DNA of 64,000 nucleotides from AP-15 sp036500965 (GTDB lineage Bacteria; Pseudomonadota; Alphaproteobacteria; ATCC43930; CGMCC-115725). The notes beneath the pieces are model-generated. The model saw only the letters and a program-made list of their open reading frames with translations. It made no database searches and was not told the DNA's origin. Where the stretch lies: positions 61,603 through 125,602 of the forward strand of contig DASYBC010000054.1 in NCBI GenBank assembly GCA_036500965.1, written 5' to 3'. The translations under genes and the position numbers were made by a program. Below, in pieces: positions 51,991-60,411 of this stretch. Position 1 is the stretch's first letter; each line of letters begins with the position of its first letter.

Positions 51991-52070
51991 CGTAGGATGG
52001 GTTGAGCGGGGCGAACCCATCGCAGCCGGTTCCGGCGGAAGGCAGGCTTTCCGTCGGTCAACCTGTCCCA
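51991..52070. repeat. Dispersed inverted-repeat element, copy 2
   Basis: It starts CGTAGGATGGGTTGAGCG and continues to GGTCAACCTGTCCCA, with the right terminal bases degraded. It is in the same orientation as copy 1, about 26 bases after it, and about 107 bases before the antitoxin gene. Confidence 0.75.
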
Positions 52071-52177
52071 AGCCCGGTTAAGGTGAGATCGTTCCGCACG
52101 GCGGCTGCAAAACACTGGTTCGCCTTGCCGGGTCTGCCATCAATGATTACGTTGATTGCACAAGGCTGGGAAAGCCG

Positions 52178-52426
52178 ATGAGCAGCATCACCATCCGCAA
52201 CCTCGATTCTGGCGTCAAGGAGCGGCTGCGCGTGCGGGCGGCGCAGCACGGCCGCTCGATGGAGGCCGAGGCGCGGCGCATTTTGCAAAGCGCCGTCGCC
52301 GCTTCCGAGGCCCCTCAGGTCCGTAATCTCTATGAGCGCATCCGTGAGCGGTTCGCGCCGCTCGGCGGGGTCGAGCTCGAACTGCCGCCGCGGTTGCCGG
52401 TACGCGAGCCGCCGCGGCTCGAGTGA
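52178..52426 (+). CDS. FitA-like ribbon-helix-helix antitoxin
   Basis: An 82-residue protein. The N-terminus MSSITIRNLDSGVKERLRVR and HGRSMEAEARRIL is the ribbon-helix-helix DNA-binding fold of FitA/VapB-type antitoxins. The C-terminal part (NLYERIRERFAPLGG, then Pro/Glu-rich) would wrap the toxin. Its stop overlaps the toxin ATG (TGATG). It probably represses its own promoter. Confidence 0.9.
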   Translation: MSSITIRNLDSGVKERLRVRAAQHGRSMEAEARRILQSAVAASEAPQVRNLYERIRERFAPLGGVELELPPRLPVREPPRLE

Positions 52427-52863
52427 TGTTCCTGCTCGATACCAATGTCCTGTCGGCGCTGATGTTAGCGCAGCCTCCGGCCGCGGTGGCTGCTTGGGTG
52501 TCTGCGCAACCGGCCGCTCTCTTGTTCACGGCGGCGATTTGCCAGGCCGAGATTTTGTCGGGCCTCGCGATCATGCCGGATGGACGTCGCCGGGCCGCCT
52601 TGGAGGCAGCAGCTCGGGCCATGTTCCGCGACGATTTTCAAAGCAGGATTCTGCCGTTCGACGAGGCTCCGGCCGAAGCCTATGCCGAGATCTTCGCGGC
52701 CCGCCGCAAGGCCGGACGATCGACGGCGACAGTCGATCTGATGATCGCCGCGATAGCTCGTGCTTATCGCGTAAGCGTGGTTACTCGCAATACCGCAGAT
52801 TTCGACGGTTGCGGCGTGACCGTAATCAATCCTTGGACGATCGAGCCTCACGCCTCGCGCTGA
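52426..52863 (+). CDS. FitB/VapC-like PIN-domain toxin
   Basis: A 145-residue PIN protein starting MFLLDTNVLSALML (a GTG one codon earlier is possible). Acidic residues of the nuclease site are Asp in LLDTNVLS, Glu in QAEILSGL, Asp in TVDLMIAAIA and Asp in NTADF. It should cleave RNA when free of the antitoxin. The gene is coupled to the antitoxin upstream and followed closely by a third repeat fragment. Confidence 0.9.
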   Translation: MFLLDTNVLSALMLAQPPAAVAAWVSAQPAALLFTAAICQAEILSGLAIMPDGRRRAALEAAARAMFRDDFQSRILPFDEAPAEAYAEIFAARRKAGRSTATVDLMIAAIARAYRVSVVTRNTADFDGCGVTVINPWTIEPHASR

Positions 52864-52881
52864 TGGACGCGGCGGTGTTGC

Positions 52882-52914
52882 GATGAGCTTCCGCTTCGCT
52901 CAACCTGCCCTACG
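52882..52914. repeat. Right-end fragment of the dispersed repeat
   Basis: GATGAGCTTCCGCTTCGCTC then AACCTGCCCTACG resembles the right half of copy 1 (GATGGGTTTCCCTTCGGTC then AACCCGTCCTACG). With copies 1 and 2 on the other side, the toxin-antitoxin pair is bracketed by this repeat family. Confidence 0.65.
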
Positions 52915-53016
52915 CTCCAGATTATGCCGCTCGCGCCATGTTCATGACGAGGCGTGACGCGGTCGGGCGCGCGGCCGGCTTGCGGGAGGTGACAGCGCGG
53001 CCGACGCGCGGAGGGG

Positions 53017-53409
53017 TCAGCGCTGGCTGGGGCCGAGATGGGCGACGGCTTCGATCTCGACTTTGAGCGACGGGTCGGCCAGGGCGGCGACCTGCACCAG
53101 GGTGGAGGCCGGGAAGTCGCCGGTGAAGAACTCGCGCCGGGCCTGCCACACCTTGTTGCGCTGGGTGATGTCGGTGACGAAAATCGTCACCTTGACCACA
53201 TCGGCCATGGTGCCGCCGGCCGCCTCGACCAGATGGCGGATCTTGGTGAAGATGGCCTTGGCCTGGGCGTATTCGTCGCCCATGGGGTCGCTGCCGCGGG
53301 CGGTCATACCGGCGATGTAGGCAAACCCGCCGGCAACGAGGCAGTTCGACCAGGTGCCCGGGGCCGGTTCGGCCACCTCCGGGCTGGTGGCGCGGACGAT
53401 TTTGCTCAT
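53017..53409 (-). CDS. RidA-family protein
   Basis: A protein of 130 residues starting MSKIVRATSPEVAEPAPGTW, with GGGAGGAG before the ATG. Rid-family features are SNCLVAGGFAYIAGMTARG, the helix AIFTKIRHLVEAAGGTMADVV, and the C-terminal PASTLVQVAALADPSLKVEIEA. The arginine that binds the carboxylate of imines in true RidA (usually in a CR..V segment) is not clearly present, so it may belong to another Rid subgroup. It acts on reactive enamines or similar compounds. Transcribed alone and divergent from the integrase remnant. Confidence 0.88.
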   Translation of the reverse strand: MSKIVRATSPEVAEPAPGTWSNCLVAGGFAYIAGMTARGSDPMGDEYAQAKAIFTKIRHLVEAAGGTMADVVKVTIFVTDITQRNKVWQARREFFTGDFPASTLVQVAALADPSLKVEIEAVAHLGPSQR

Positions 53410-53479
53410 CGGCTCCTCCCTGCAAAGAACTCGGAGCTTAGCCCCCGCCAATCCCGACGAGAAGTGCCCGGATCGTAAT

Positions 53480-54095
53480 GCGGCTACTGCCAGGGCGAAA
53501 ACCCGGCGGGGTGGCGCGGGCATCTCGAGAACCTGTTGCCAACAAAACCAAGCTCCGCCGGGTCGAGCACCATGCGGCGCTGCCCTACGCCGAGCTGGCG
53601 GCATTCACGGCCGAGTTGCGACGGCAACAGGGGGTCGCCGCCCGGGCGCTCGAATTTGCGATCCTGACCGCGGCGCGCACCGGCGAAGTGATCGGCGCCC
53701 GCTGGGCCGAGACTGACCTTGCCCAGCGGCGATGGACGGTGCCGCCCGAGCGCATGAAGGCCGGGCGCGAGCACCGCGTGCCGCTGTCGGATGCGGCAAT
53801 GGCGATCATCTGGAGGACGGCCACAGGGCGCACCGGCGACTACGTGTTCCCCGGCCAGCGCGCCGGCCGGCCGCCGTCGCAAATGGCGATGCTGATGATG
53901 CTGCGTCGCATGGGCCGGGGCGAGCTGACGGCGCACGGGTTCCGCTCGACCTTTTCAGATTGGGTGGCCGAGCGCACCCCGTTCCCTGCCGAAGTGCGCG
54001 AGATGGCGCTCGCGCATGTCGTCGGCGACAAGGTTGAAGCCGCCTACCGCCGGGGCGATCTGTTCGCCAAGCGCCGGCAACTCGCCGAGGCTGGG
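53480..54095 (+). pseudogene. Decayed P4-type integrase fragment
   Basis: Only the catalytic half of a P4-family tyrosine integrase is left. The first part, ENPAGWRGHLENLLP, reads in the frame of base 53500; a one-base loss at about 53538-53541 moves to the frame that reads NKTKLRRVEHHAALPYAEL, then FAILTAARTGEVIGARW (catalytic Arg), ERMKAGREHRVPL, HGFRSTFSDWVAE and ALAHVVGDKVEAAYRRGDLF with the likely nucleophile Tyr. The N-terminal arm-binding and core-binding parts are missing. Past about 54090 the sequence loses family resemblance. No stop intervenes before the MFS gene in the same frame. Confidence 0.85.
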
Positions 54096-54257
54096 CGCGG
54101 TATTGCTGCACCCCGGCGGTCGACGACAGCCGCGTCGTGGCGATCCGCCGCGCGCGGTAACACCCGCCCAGCGCGCGCACCGGCCGATTCCGGTCGCGCT
54201 GCGCCCGAATCTGCATTGCGCGGCTGTCGTCGCCTGGGCGATGATTACCCGCCAATA

Positions 54258-55691
54258 ATGACTACGAGTGGAGGGACGGCCTTGGCCGAAGACGCTATCG
54301 GCGGCATCGCGGCGCGCCCCGGAATTACCATCGCCGCGCGTATGGACAGGCTGCCGCAGACCCGATTTCTGCTGCGGTTCATCGCCTTGCTGGCGCTCGG
54401 CGCCTTCTTCGAGGTCTACGACAACGGCCTGACGACCTATATCGCGCCGGGCCTTTTCAAATCGGGCATCATGGTGGCGACCACCAAAGGTTTTTTTGAT
54501 GTCCACGGCTTTGCCAGCCTGATCGCGGCGACCTTTGCTGGGATGTTTATCGGCACCCTGCTGCTGAGCCCGCTTTCCGACTATTTCGGGCGGCGGACGA
54601 TTTTCACCTTTGCGCTTGTCTGGTATTCGGTGGCGACCCTGTTCATGGCGATGCAGTCGAGCGATGTCGGGCTGGTCGTCTGGCGCTTTATCGCCGGGAT
54701 CGGCATCGGCGTCGAATTCGTCACAATCGACACCTACCTTTCCGAATTGGTGCCGCGCGAACGCCGCGGCGCATCGTTTGCCTTTGTCGCAACGATCGGG
54801 CTCACCGCCTATCCGATCGCGGCGTTTTTGGCCTTTTTGCTGGTGCCGCGAATGCCGGTCGGGATCGCCGGCTGGCGCTGGGTGGCGCTAATCGGCGCCG
54901 GCGGGGCGGTGGTCGCGTGGTGGCTTCGCCTGGGGCTGCCGGAATCGCCGCGCTGGCTGGCGCAGCATGGCCGCCACGAGGAGGCCGACCGGGTGGCGCG
55001 CATGATCGAAAGCCGCATCGAGGCCGAGACCGGGCGCCCATTGCCTCCGCCGATGGTCCTCGAAGGCGAGATCGAGGAAGCCCAGGGCTCCTATGCCGAG
55101 ATCTTCCGCCCGCCCTATCTGAAGCGAACGGTGATGCTGGTCATCTTCCAGCTGCTGCAGACGATCGGCTATTATGGCTTCACCAGCTGGGTTCCGACAC
55201 TGCTGCTGGCGCAAGGGATCAACATTACCAAGTCGCTCGGCTACACGTTTCTGATCGCCCTGGCTTCACCGGGCGCGGCCCTCGTTGCCACCCGGATCGC
55301 CGACCGTTTCGAGCGCAAATGGCAGATCTGCACGTCGGCGCTGGCGATTGCGGTGTTCGGCTTGTGCTTTTCGCAGCAGCGGGGTGCCGTCGGGATCGTG
55401 ATCTTCGGGCTGTTGATCGCGTTTTCAAACACGATCTTCGCTTATTCCCTGCACACCTATCAGTCCGAGCTTTATCCGACTCGGATCCGCGCGCGGGCGG
55501 TCGGCTTCACCTATTCGTGGAGCCGCTTTAGCACGATCTTCGTCGGCTTTTTCGTCGCTTTCTTCCTCCGCAACTATGGCTCGATCGGCGTCTTCCTGTT
55601 TATCGCCAGCGCCATGATCGCCGTCTTCATCGTGATTGCGTCGATGGGACCGCGCACCACGAATTTGCGGCTCGAAGCGATCTCGCGCTGA
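54258..55691 (+). CDS. MFS transporter, sugar-porter/metabolite type
   Basis: From the ATG used here the protein has 477 residues and 12 helices. LALGAFFEVYDNGLTTYIAPG is TM1; the loop 2-3 motif is LSPLSDYFGRR; SELVPRERRGA and RWVALIGAGG follow; the second half starts after a cytoplasmic loop containing EEAQGSYAEIFRPPY. LYPTRIRARAVGF is typical of the sugar-porter and metabolite symporter groups. Substrate unknown. The same frame is open back through the integrase remnant to 53478, so a fused message could be read, but I regard 54258 (or an ATG at 54342) as the true start. Confidence 0.88.
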   Translation: MTTSGGTALAEDAIGGIAARPGITIAARMDRLPQTRFLLRFIALLALGAFFEVYDNGLTTYIAPGLFKSGIMVATTKGFFDVHGFASLIAATFAGMFIGTLLLSPLSDYFGRRTIFTFALVWYSVATLFMAMQSSDVGLVVWRFIAGIGIGVEFVTIDTYLSELVPRERRGASFAFVATIGLTAYPIAAFLAFLLVPRMPVGIAGWRWVALIGAGGAVVAWWLRLGLPESPRWLAQHGRHEEADRVARMIESRIEAETGRPLPPPMVLEGEIEEAQGSYAEIFRPPYLKRTVMLVIFQLLQTIGYYGFTSWVPTLLLAQGINITKSLGYTFLIALASPGAALVATRIADRFERKWQICTSALAIAVFGLCFSQQRGAVGIVIFGLLIAFSNTIFAYSLHTYQSELYPTRIRARAVGFTYSWSRFSTIFVGFFVAFFLRNYGSIGVFLFIASAMIAVFIVIASMGPRTTNLRLEAISR

Positions 55692-56261
55692 GCGCTCTGG
55701 CGAGCGTGCGACGGGCCTGCGGCGCGGACAGAAGCGGCCGTCACTGGCGAAGCAATGCTCGGCGGCGGGGAAACGGCGGCGCCCAGACATTGCCGGCGTG
55801 GGCCTCGCGGCGGTGCTGAGCAACGGCGCCAGCTGTGCTGCGATCCAACGGCGCATGGTCGAGGGCAGCCCGTTGCGTGAAGCGCCCGGAACCAAAGCCA
55901 CAAGATCGAGAGTGGGAAAGGATCGGCGTCGATCGCGCGCCGAAGATGATCGGCGAGCCGCGTTGGCCTCATCATAGCTCGAGGTGAGGCGTAATCGGGC
56001 GATGCGGCAGCGGTCCCTGAACCGGCCTAGGGTGCTTTTGCACTGCTTCTCATGCTGGCGCGGGTGGGGGGTATCCAGTGCTGGCGCTGGTGGGTGTATC
56101 CAGACCGCGACCTCGACGCCCCTATCCGACCGAGGATAACAACGGCGCGCAGGGCGGTGGTGGCTGATCTGCTCAAGACCCACGGCACAGGCGCTCCTCG
56201 CTGGTCGGTTGGGCTGGATTGCGCTTCTCCGCCGCGGGTTTCTGACATATGCCCTTTGCGC
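55692..56261. other. Intergenic region with a tandem repeat
   Basis: About 570 bases. Open frames on both strands here are Arg- and Pro-rich, lack ribosome binding sites and match no family. A direct repeat near the right end is listed separately. The sequence may be decayed mobile or coding material that I cannot identify. Confidence 0.45.
56054..56103. repeat. Imperfect 25-base direct repeat, two copies
   Basis: GCTGGCGCGGGTGGG...GTATCCAG is followed one base later by GCTGGCGCTGGTGGG...GTATCCAG. The copies differ by a few bases. No function is evident. Confidence 0.7.
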
Positions 56262-56290
56262 TTGACACCATAAAACCGGCACGCGCTAAC
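56262..56290 (+). promoter_or_regulatory. Possible sigma-70 promoter of the LVIVD gene
   Basis: A perfect TTGACA (56262-56267) is followed after 17 bases by GCTAAC, a poor -10 (three of six). It lies 47 bases before the start of the secreted LVIVD-repeat protein. Confidence 0.4.
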
Positions 56291-56336
56291 TTCACAGCCT
56301 AACGTTCCGAAAAAGCGTTTTGGGAGGGCAATCGCC

Positions 56337-58271
56337 ATGACGCGCAAACCGGCCTTTTGGCTGTCGCTTGCTGTTACAATTACAATCGGACTGACAAGCC
56401 AAGCTTGGGCGCAATATAACGGACCTTACATCGGACCCTCAACTTTCGGGAGACATCCGGGACCTTATCTCCCCGATGGGCCCTACGTTCCGACGGTCAC
56501 AGAGACCCTAGGGAACGAAGGGGCTGCCGGCCTGCCGCCGGACATCCCGCCCCCGCCGAAGGGCTTTGACCGGCAGTCGATCTGGAACATGCAGGTCGTC
56601 GGGTTTAACAACAACCAAGGCCGCGCCAGTTCCGACGACGGCTGGATCGAGGACCAAAACGGCCGCTACATCGCCTACGTCACCAACAGCCCAGGCTCGG
56701 CTTTGAACCCGCTGACCGGTCAAACCGAGAGCAACGGCACCTCGCTCATCGACGTGACGAACCCGGCAAACCCGGTTTATGTTCATCATATCCCGTCGAT
56801 CTTCCCGATCAGCAACACCGCCGGCAGCGGCGCGACGCATGTCGCCGTATGCGGCGGCAACACACTGGTTAAGGGCGGGCCCGAGTCGCAAAAGATCTCA
56901 AACCGTTGGTTCATGATCCGGCACAGCGGATCGTTGAATCAGGAGATCTGGGACGTCACCAATCCGCAGGCGCCGTTCATCATCAGCGTCCTGCTCGGCG
57001 GCCCGTCCATGCAAGCAACCGCCCAGGGCGTAACTACGACAAACAAGGGCGCCAGTCTGACGAACAATCAGTTTCTGACCGCCAACCACCACATCTGGTG
57101 GGAGTGCGACACCGGCATCGCCTACATGATCGCGCAGTCGGACAATGACGGTTTCCCTGTTTGGAACGAAAGCGGGTCGAAGCAGCACATCTACATCTTC
57201 GATCTGCATGATCCGCACAATCCGGTCTTCATCCGCGAGTGGGGGCTGGTCGGGCAGCAGCCGGGAGCGGCCAGTTCGGCCGGCTATGTAAGCTGTTACA
57301 ATAACCCCGGTCCCAACTGCTATGAGGGCTTCACTAGTCCCCCGGGCGGCGTCCATCAGGCGTACTCGGCGGGCCTATATAACGTAAACACAAATGTCGG
57401 CTATCCTGCCAACCCACCTGTATTACATGAGGTGTATTTCCCTTACGGGGTCGGCCAGGACGGCGTCGTCCAGATCACCGATCGGGACAAGCTGGTGTAT
57501 GGCTGTGAAAAGTCGGAAAACCCAAGTGCTTCGGGGAATTGCGCGAACTTTCCGAGCCAGGCCGACCTGCTTTTTCCGCAGATCAGCTACGTCACGATGA
57601 AACCCTCGCAAGGGGGGCATACCTCGATCCCGATCTTCGGGGTCCCGATCCCCGAGACGCAGCAGAACTTTGTAGCGAGCTCGCTGGCCGGCACGCCGCA
57701 AACATGGGATCTGCTGGCGATCACGTCTGAGCAGACCGCCAACGATTGCGCACCGCAGGATTGGAAGAACCCGGCGCTGCTCGACATCACCCCAACGGTG
57801 AACGCCAACGGCAACCTCACCCAGGCGATCTGGCCGTTCGCGACCTTGGCGCTCGGGCAGTTCCCGGGCAATTTCTGCGAAAAGGGGGCGCGCTTCGGGA
57901 TCCATGAGCTCAATCGGGAAATCTATGCTCCCTATTACGGCAAGATCATCGTCGCGGCATACTTCAACGCCGGGGTGCAGGTCTGGGACATTCGCGACCC
58001 GACCAGCCCCAGACGAATCGCCTACTTCATCCAGGCTCCGAACGGCAACACTCTGCCGAACTGCGCGAGCGCCGGCGGGACCCTACCGACGACCTATTGC
58101 CCAAAGGCGACCTTTTCCGACCTCGGGGAAGTGGACGACCGCGGCTATATCTACAACTTGGATCGCGCCGGCTCCGGGGTGACGGTCCTCCGGTTGACGG
58201 GCAACGCCGCGAAAGTCATCACGGGACAAGGCGCCGAAGGGGGGATGAACGACACCCACAATTCTCAGTGA
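56337..58271 (+). CDS. Secreted LVIVD-repeat beta-propeller protein
   Basis: A 644-residue protein with signal peptide MTRKPAFWLSLAVTITIGLT ending at AWA-Q. An N-terminal Pro/Gly/Tyr-rich stretch (YNGPYIGPSTFGRHPGPYL) precedes a propeller marked by four clear LVIVD-type units: SLIDVTNPANPVYVHHI, EIWDVTNPQAPFIISVL, YIFDLHDPHNPVFIREW and VQVWDIRDPTSPRRIAYF. Several cysteine pairs suit a periplasmic or extracellular site. ThHHxWWECDTG-like and HTSIPIFGVP segments are conserved-looking. The function of this group is unknown; GGGAGG precedes the ATG. A second secreted protein follows 129 bases later. Confidence 0.85.
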   Translation: MTRKPAFWLSLAVTITIGLTSQAWAQYNGPYIGPSTFGRHPGPYLPDGPYVPTVTETLGNEGAAGLPPDIPPPPKGFDRQSIWNMQVVGFNNNQGRASSDDGWIEDQNGRYIAYVTNSPGSALNPLTGQTESNGTSLIDVTNPANPVYVHHIPSIFPISNTAGSGATHVAVCGGNTLVKGGPESQKISNRWFMIRHSGSLNQEIWDVTNPQAPFIISVLLGGPSMQATAQGVTTTNKGASLTNNQFLTANHHIWWECDTGIAYMIAQSDNDGFPVWNESGSKQHIYIFDLHDPHNPVFIREWGLVGQQPGAASSAGYVSCYNNPGPNCYEGFTSPPGGVHQAYSAGLYNVNTNVGYPANPPVLHEVYFPYGVGQDGVVQITDRDKLVYGCEKSENPSASGNCANFPSQADLLFPQISYVTMKPSQGGHTSIPIFGVPIPETQQNFVASSLAGTPQTWDLLAITSEQTANDCAPQDWKNPALLDITPTVNANGNLTQAIWPFATLALGQFPGNFCEKGARFGIHELNREIYAPYYGKIIVAAYFNAGVQVWDIRDPTSPRRIAYFIQAPNGNTLPNCASAGGTLPTTYCPKATFSDLGEVDDRGYIYNLDRAGSGVTVLRLTGNAAKVITGQGAEGGMNDTHNSQ

Positions 58272-58400
58272 TGGATCGTCCCGCGCGGGCTGACGGGGCA
58301 GCACCGGAAGCTTGTCCTTGCGGCAGCTTCGGCGGGGTCCCGTCAGTCGCTCATTTCCGATAGAGCTTGGCGATTGCTGGCGCATTTCGGAGTGGTGAAG

Positions 58401-59300
58401 GTGCAGAATTTTGCATTGCTTCTGATCGGTGCGGCGGCGCTCAGCGTGCCGCTGGTCGCGGCGCAGGGCGCGCCACAGGCAACCGGCGAACCGCTGATCC
58501 TGCAAGGGAAATGCACGTCCGACGGAGAATCCGCGGCGTGCACCTCGTGCGGGGTTGCGCTGGCGCAGGATTTGAAGCAGCCCGCGCGGGATCGGGCCCT
58601 GATCGGGTCGTGTCCGAAAATGGCGGCCGGCCGCTACACGCTCAGCATTACGGTTCCGGTGCAACTCCTCCCGGCGCAGCCGGCGAAAAAGACTTTTGCT
58701 CAGCTCGAGGCGTCGCTCGACGCGACCTCCCGCGACCGGAGCGGCGGCGCCGGAGGCAGGTTGGCCGAGACACCGGCGGTTACGTGGAGCTGGTTTGGTC
58801 CCGCCGGGTATGTGCTTATCTACCAGACGACGCCGGTGACGATCGATCGCGCCGCCGGTGTCGACGTCGCCGTCAAGCTTCGAGACCTCCGGTACTTCAT
58901 CCCGCACCGGACCCAGGGGCCTGCCCACGATGACGGCGAGCTGATCGTGGGAAAGGCCGAGCTGATCAGCCTGGAGCGCCTCCCCGCGCCGACCTCGACC
59001 GAGCTCGGGGTGTCGCAGGAGTTCAGCGCAAAAACCCTTGCCTCGGTGGTCCCCGGCCATACCACCGAGAAACAGGTCAAAGCGCTGCTCGGGGAGCCCT
59101 GGCGCACCGACGCAGGCGACGAGGACGAGGATATACCCGAGAGCTGGGATTATCGCGGGAAAGACGCAAGGGGCGTCTACTTGGTCCACATCGAATTCGA
59201 CAATCGGGGCACGACCACCAAAATCGTAAAGGTCCCTGAGAAGGTCCACGCCGCGACCCCGACCACATCAAAAACGCCAGGCGGCCCGGCCAAACCCTGA
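58401..59300 (+). CDS. Secreted protein with SmpA/BamE-like C-terminus
   Basis: With the GTG used here the protein has 299 residues and a clean signal peptide (MQNFALLLIGAAALSVPLVA). GGAG eight bases upstream supports this start over two earlier GTG codons. The N-terminal part has CTSDGESAACTSC and a further cysteine in IGSCPKM. The C-terminal 75 residues resemble the SmpA/OmlA (BamE) fold: VVPGHTTEKQVKALLGEPWR, then ESWDYRG and VHIEFDNRGTTTKI. BamE-like domains often mediate protein contacts in the envelope. Its place behind the LVIVD protein suggests a joint role in the cell envelope. Confidence 0.75.
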   Translation: MQNFALLLIGAAALSVPLVAAQGAPQATGEPLILQGKCTSDGESAACTSCGVALAQDLKQPARDRALIGSCPKMAAGRYTLSITVPVQLLPAQPAKKTFAQLEASLDATSRDRSGGAGGRLAETPAVTWSWFGPAGYVLIYQTTPVTIDRAAGVDVAVKLRDLRYFIPHRTQGPAHDDGELIVGKAELISLERLPAPTSTELGVSQEFSAKTLASVVPGHTTEKQVKALLGEPWRTDAGDEDEDIPESWDYRGKDARGVYLVHIEFDNRGTTTKIVKVPEKVHAATPTTSKTPGGPAKP

Positions 59301-59411
59301 ACCGGCCGCCAACGTCGCGCGACGCGGATCGTTCACAGCCTCGCAACCGGCAAGCCGTTCCCGCAACAAGCCGATTAGCCAGTGACGGTCGTTCTTGCCA
59401 GTCCGCGCATA
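59290..59411 (-). mobile_element. IS1380-family transposase remnant
   Basis: On the minus strand the frame reads YARTGKNDRHWLIGLLRERL then AGCEAVNDPRRATL, matching the conserved IS1380 block that normally reads TGKNGRHALVGLLRQSVFGRL then AGYEDVNDAERL. Residues are missing between LLR and RLAG and no complete domain remains. It is a short fossil directly after the BamE-like gene. Confidence 0.65.
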
Positions 59412-59852
59412 CTCGATCGAGCACGCGAACGGCTGTTTCCGGCGCTTCCTCGCCCGCCGCCCAGGGCGTCGGGGAACGACAGCTGTCCGCGCTTTGCAGA
59501 CCTCCCAGTACCGTGGATCACGCAATCCACCGCGACGCAGCACCATTTTGGGTCAGATTCTTAGGAATTGGCTCAGCCGGGCAGTACAGACCGCCGCCGG
59601 GGTCCGCGCCATTGCCCGGCGATTTCCCGATCCTCAAAGAGGATGCCGGCTCCGACCGGATCATAATCCTCCCGGCTGAACCGGCGCGGCATTCTGACGA
59701 CGCGCGGCCGGCGGTATAAACCGAGAACTCATTCGCATGCGCCATGGAACCTGCGGCGAAAAGCCGCCGTTGGGAAGGGAAACAGGGCGTTTGGGGAGGG
59801 AACTTAGGGCCCATTCTAGGGGAGCGGGCAGAATTTCTCTGAGGAGGACTGG
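59412..59852. other. Intergenic region, probably decayed IS DNA
   Basis: About 440 bases between the IS1380 fossil and the 52-residue gene. The minus strand just right of the fossil continues an Arg-rich open frame that may be further transposon debris. I see no complete gene. The last 40 bases hold the leader of the following small gene. Confidence 0.4.
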
Positions 59853-60011
59853 ATGCCCGATCCGACAAAGTTGCGCTCCGTGGCACGAAAGTGCCGCGAG
59901 CTGGCGAAAATTGCGGCGAACCCCGTCACCATTGCCCAGCTACGTTTGTGGGCCGTTGAACTCGCGGAGACGGCTGATGCCCGCGAGTGGGGAAACGAAG
60001 GCGGAGATTGA
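59853..60011 (+). CDS. Small 52-residue helical protein
   Basis: A short gene with a strong ribosome binding site (GAGGAGG, seven bases before the ATG). The product starts MPDPTKLRSVARKCRELAKI, continues AANPVTIAQLRLWAVELAET and ends DAREWGNEGGD. The heptad-like spacing of Leu, Ala and charged residues suggests a two-helix bundle. Similar small proteins (KCRELA ... QLRLWA) are common as hypothetical proteins in Bradyrhizobium and relatives. Function unknown. Confidence 0.7.
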   Translation: MPDPTKLRSVARKCRELAKIAANPVTIAQLRLWAVELAETADAREWGNEGGD

Positions 60012-60034
60012 TAGACGATGGTTGTCCCAGGGGG

Positions 60035-60310
60035 CCGCCACATGCTGGACGGCGCCACCGTGATCCCGTGCCCCGCCTTGAGGGCGCCGCATATCTCCTG
60101 CAAGCTCAGATCCGGCCGGCGCGCCACCAACTCCACCGCCGCCGTGCGATGCGCCCTCAGGCGCGAGCGGCGGTCGCCGCCCATCGCCCGCGCCGCTGCA
60201 TGCCCTTCGGTGCGGAACCGCTGCCCCCGGCGAATCGGCGTGCTGACACTGAACGCAAACTGGCCGTGCCGCCGAGCGCGCCGACGGCCAGGGCAGCGGC
60301 AGCGCCGCAT
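60035..60310 (-). mobile_element. IS630-family transposase remnant
   Basis: On the minus strand the frame reads QFAFSVSTPIRRGQRFRTEG, then HAAARAMGGDRRSRLRAHR, ARRPDLSLQEICGALKAGHG and ITVAPSSMWR. These are the helix-turn-helix half of an IS630 transposase (RWRQRFRTEG ... MGGDRRSRL ... LTLEELRAEL). A frameshift near 60255-60275 separates an upstream SARSAAR piece. The DDE catalytic half is missing. Confidence 0.8.
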
Positions 60311-60411
60311 CGCACCCCTGCGGGCATCGTCGAGCCGGGGCGGCGACATCATCCCGGCACCGAGCATTGTAGTTGCCCCGCCGTTCAGCGAGGTGGGATG
60401 ATGCACCCGCC

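Noticed and set aside
55425..56282. A 285-codon minus-strand open frame
   Set aside because: Its first part is antisense to the MFS gene and the rest has no motif, no ribosome binding site and a biased Arg/Ser/Pro composition.
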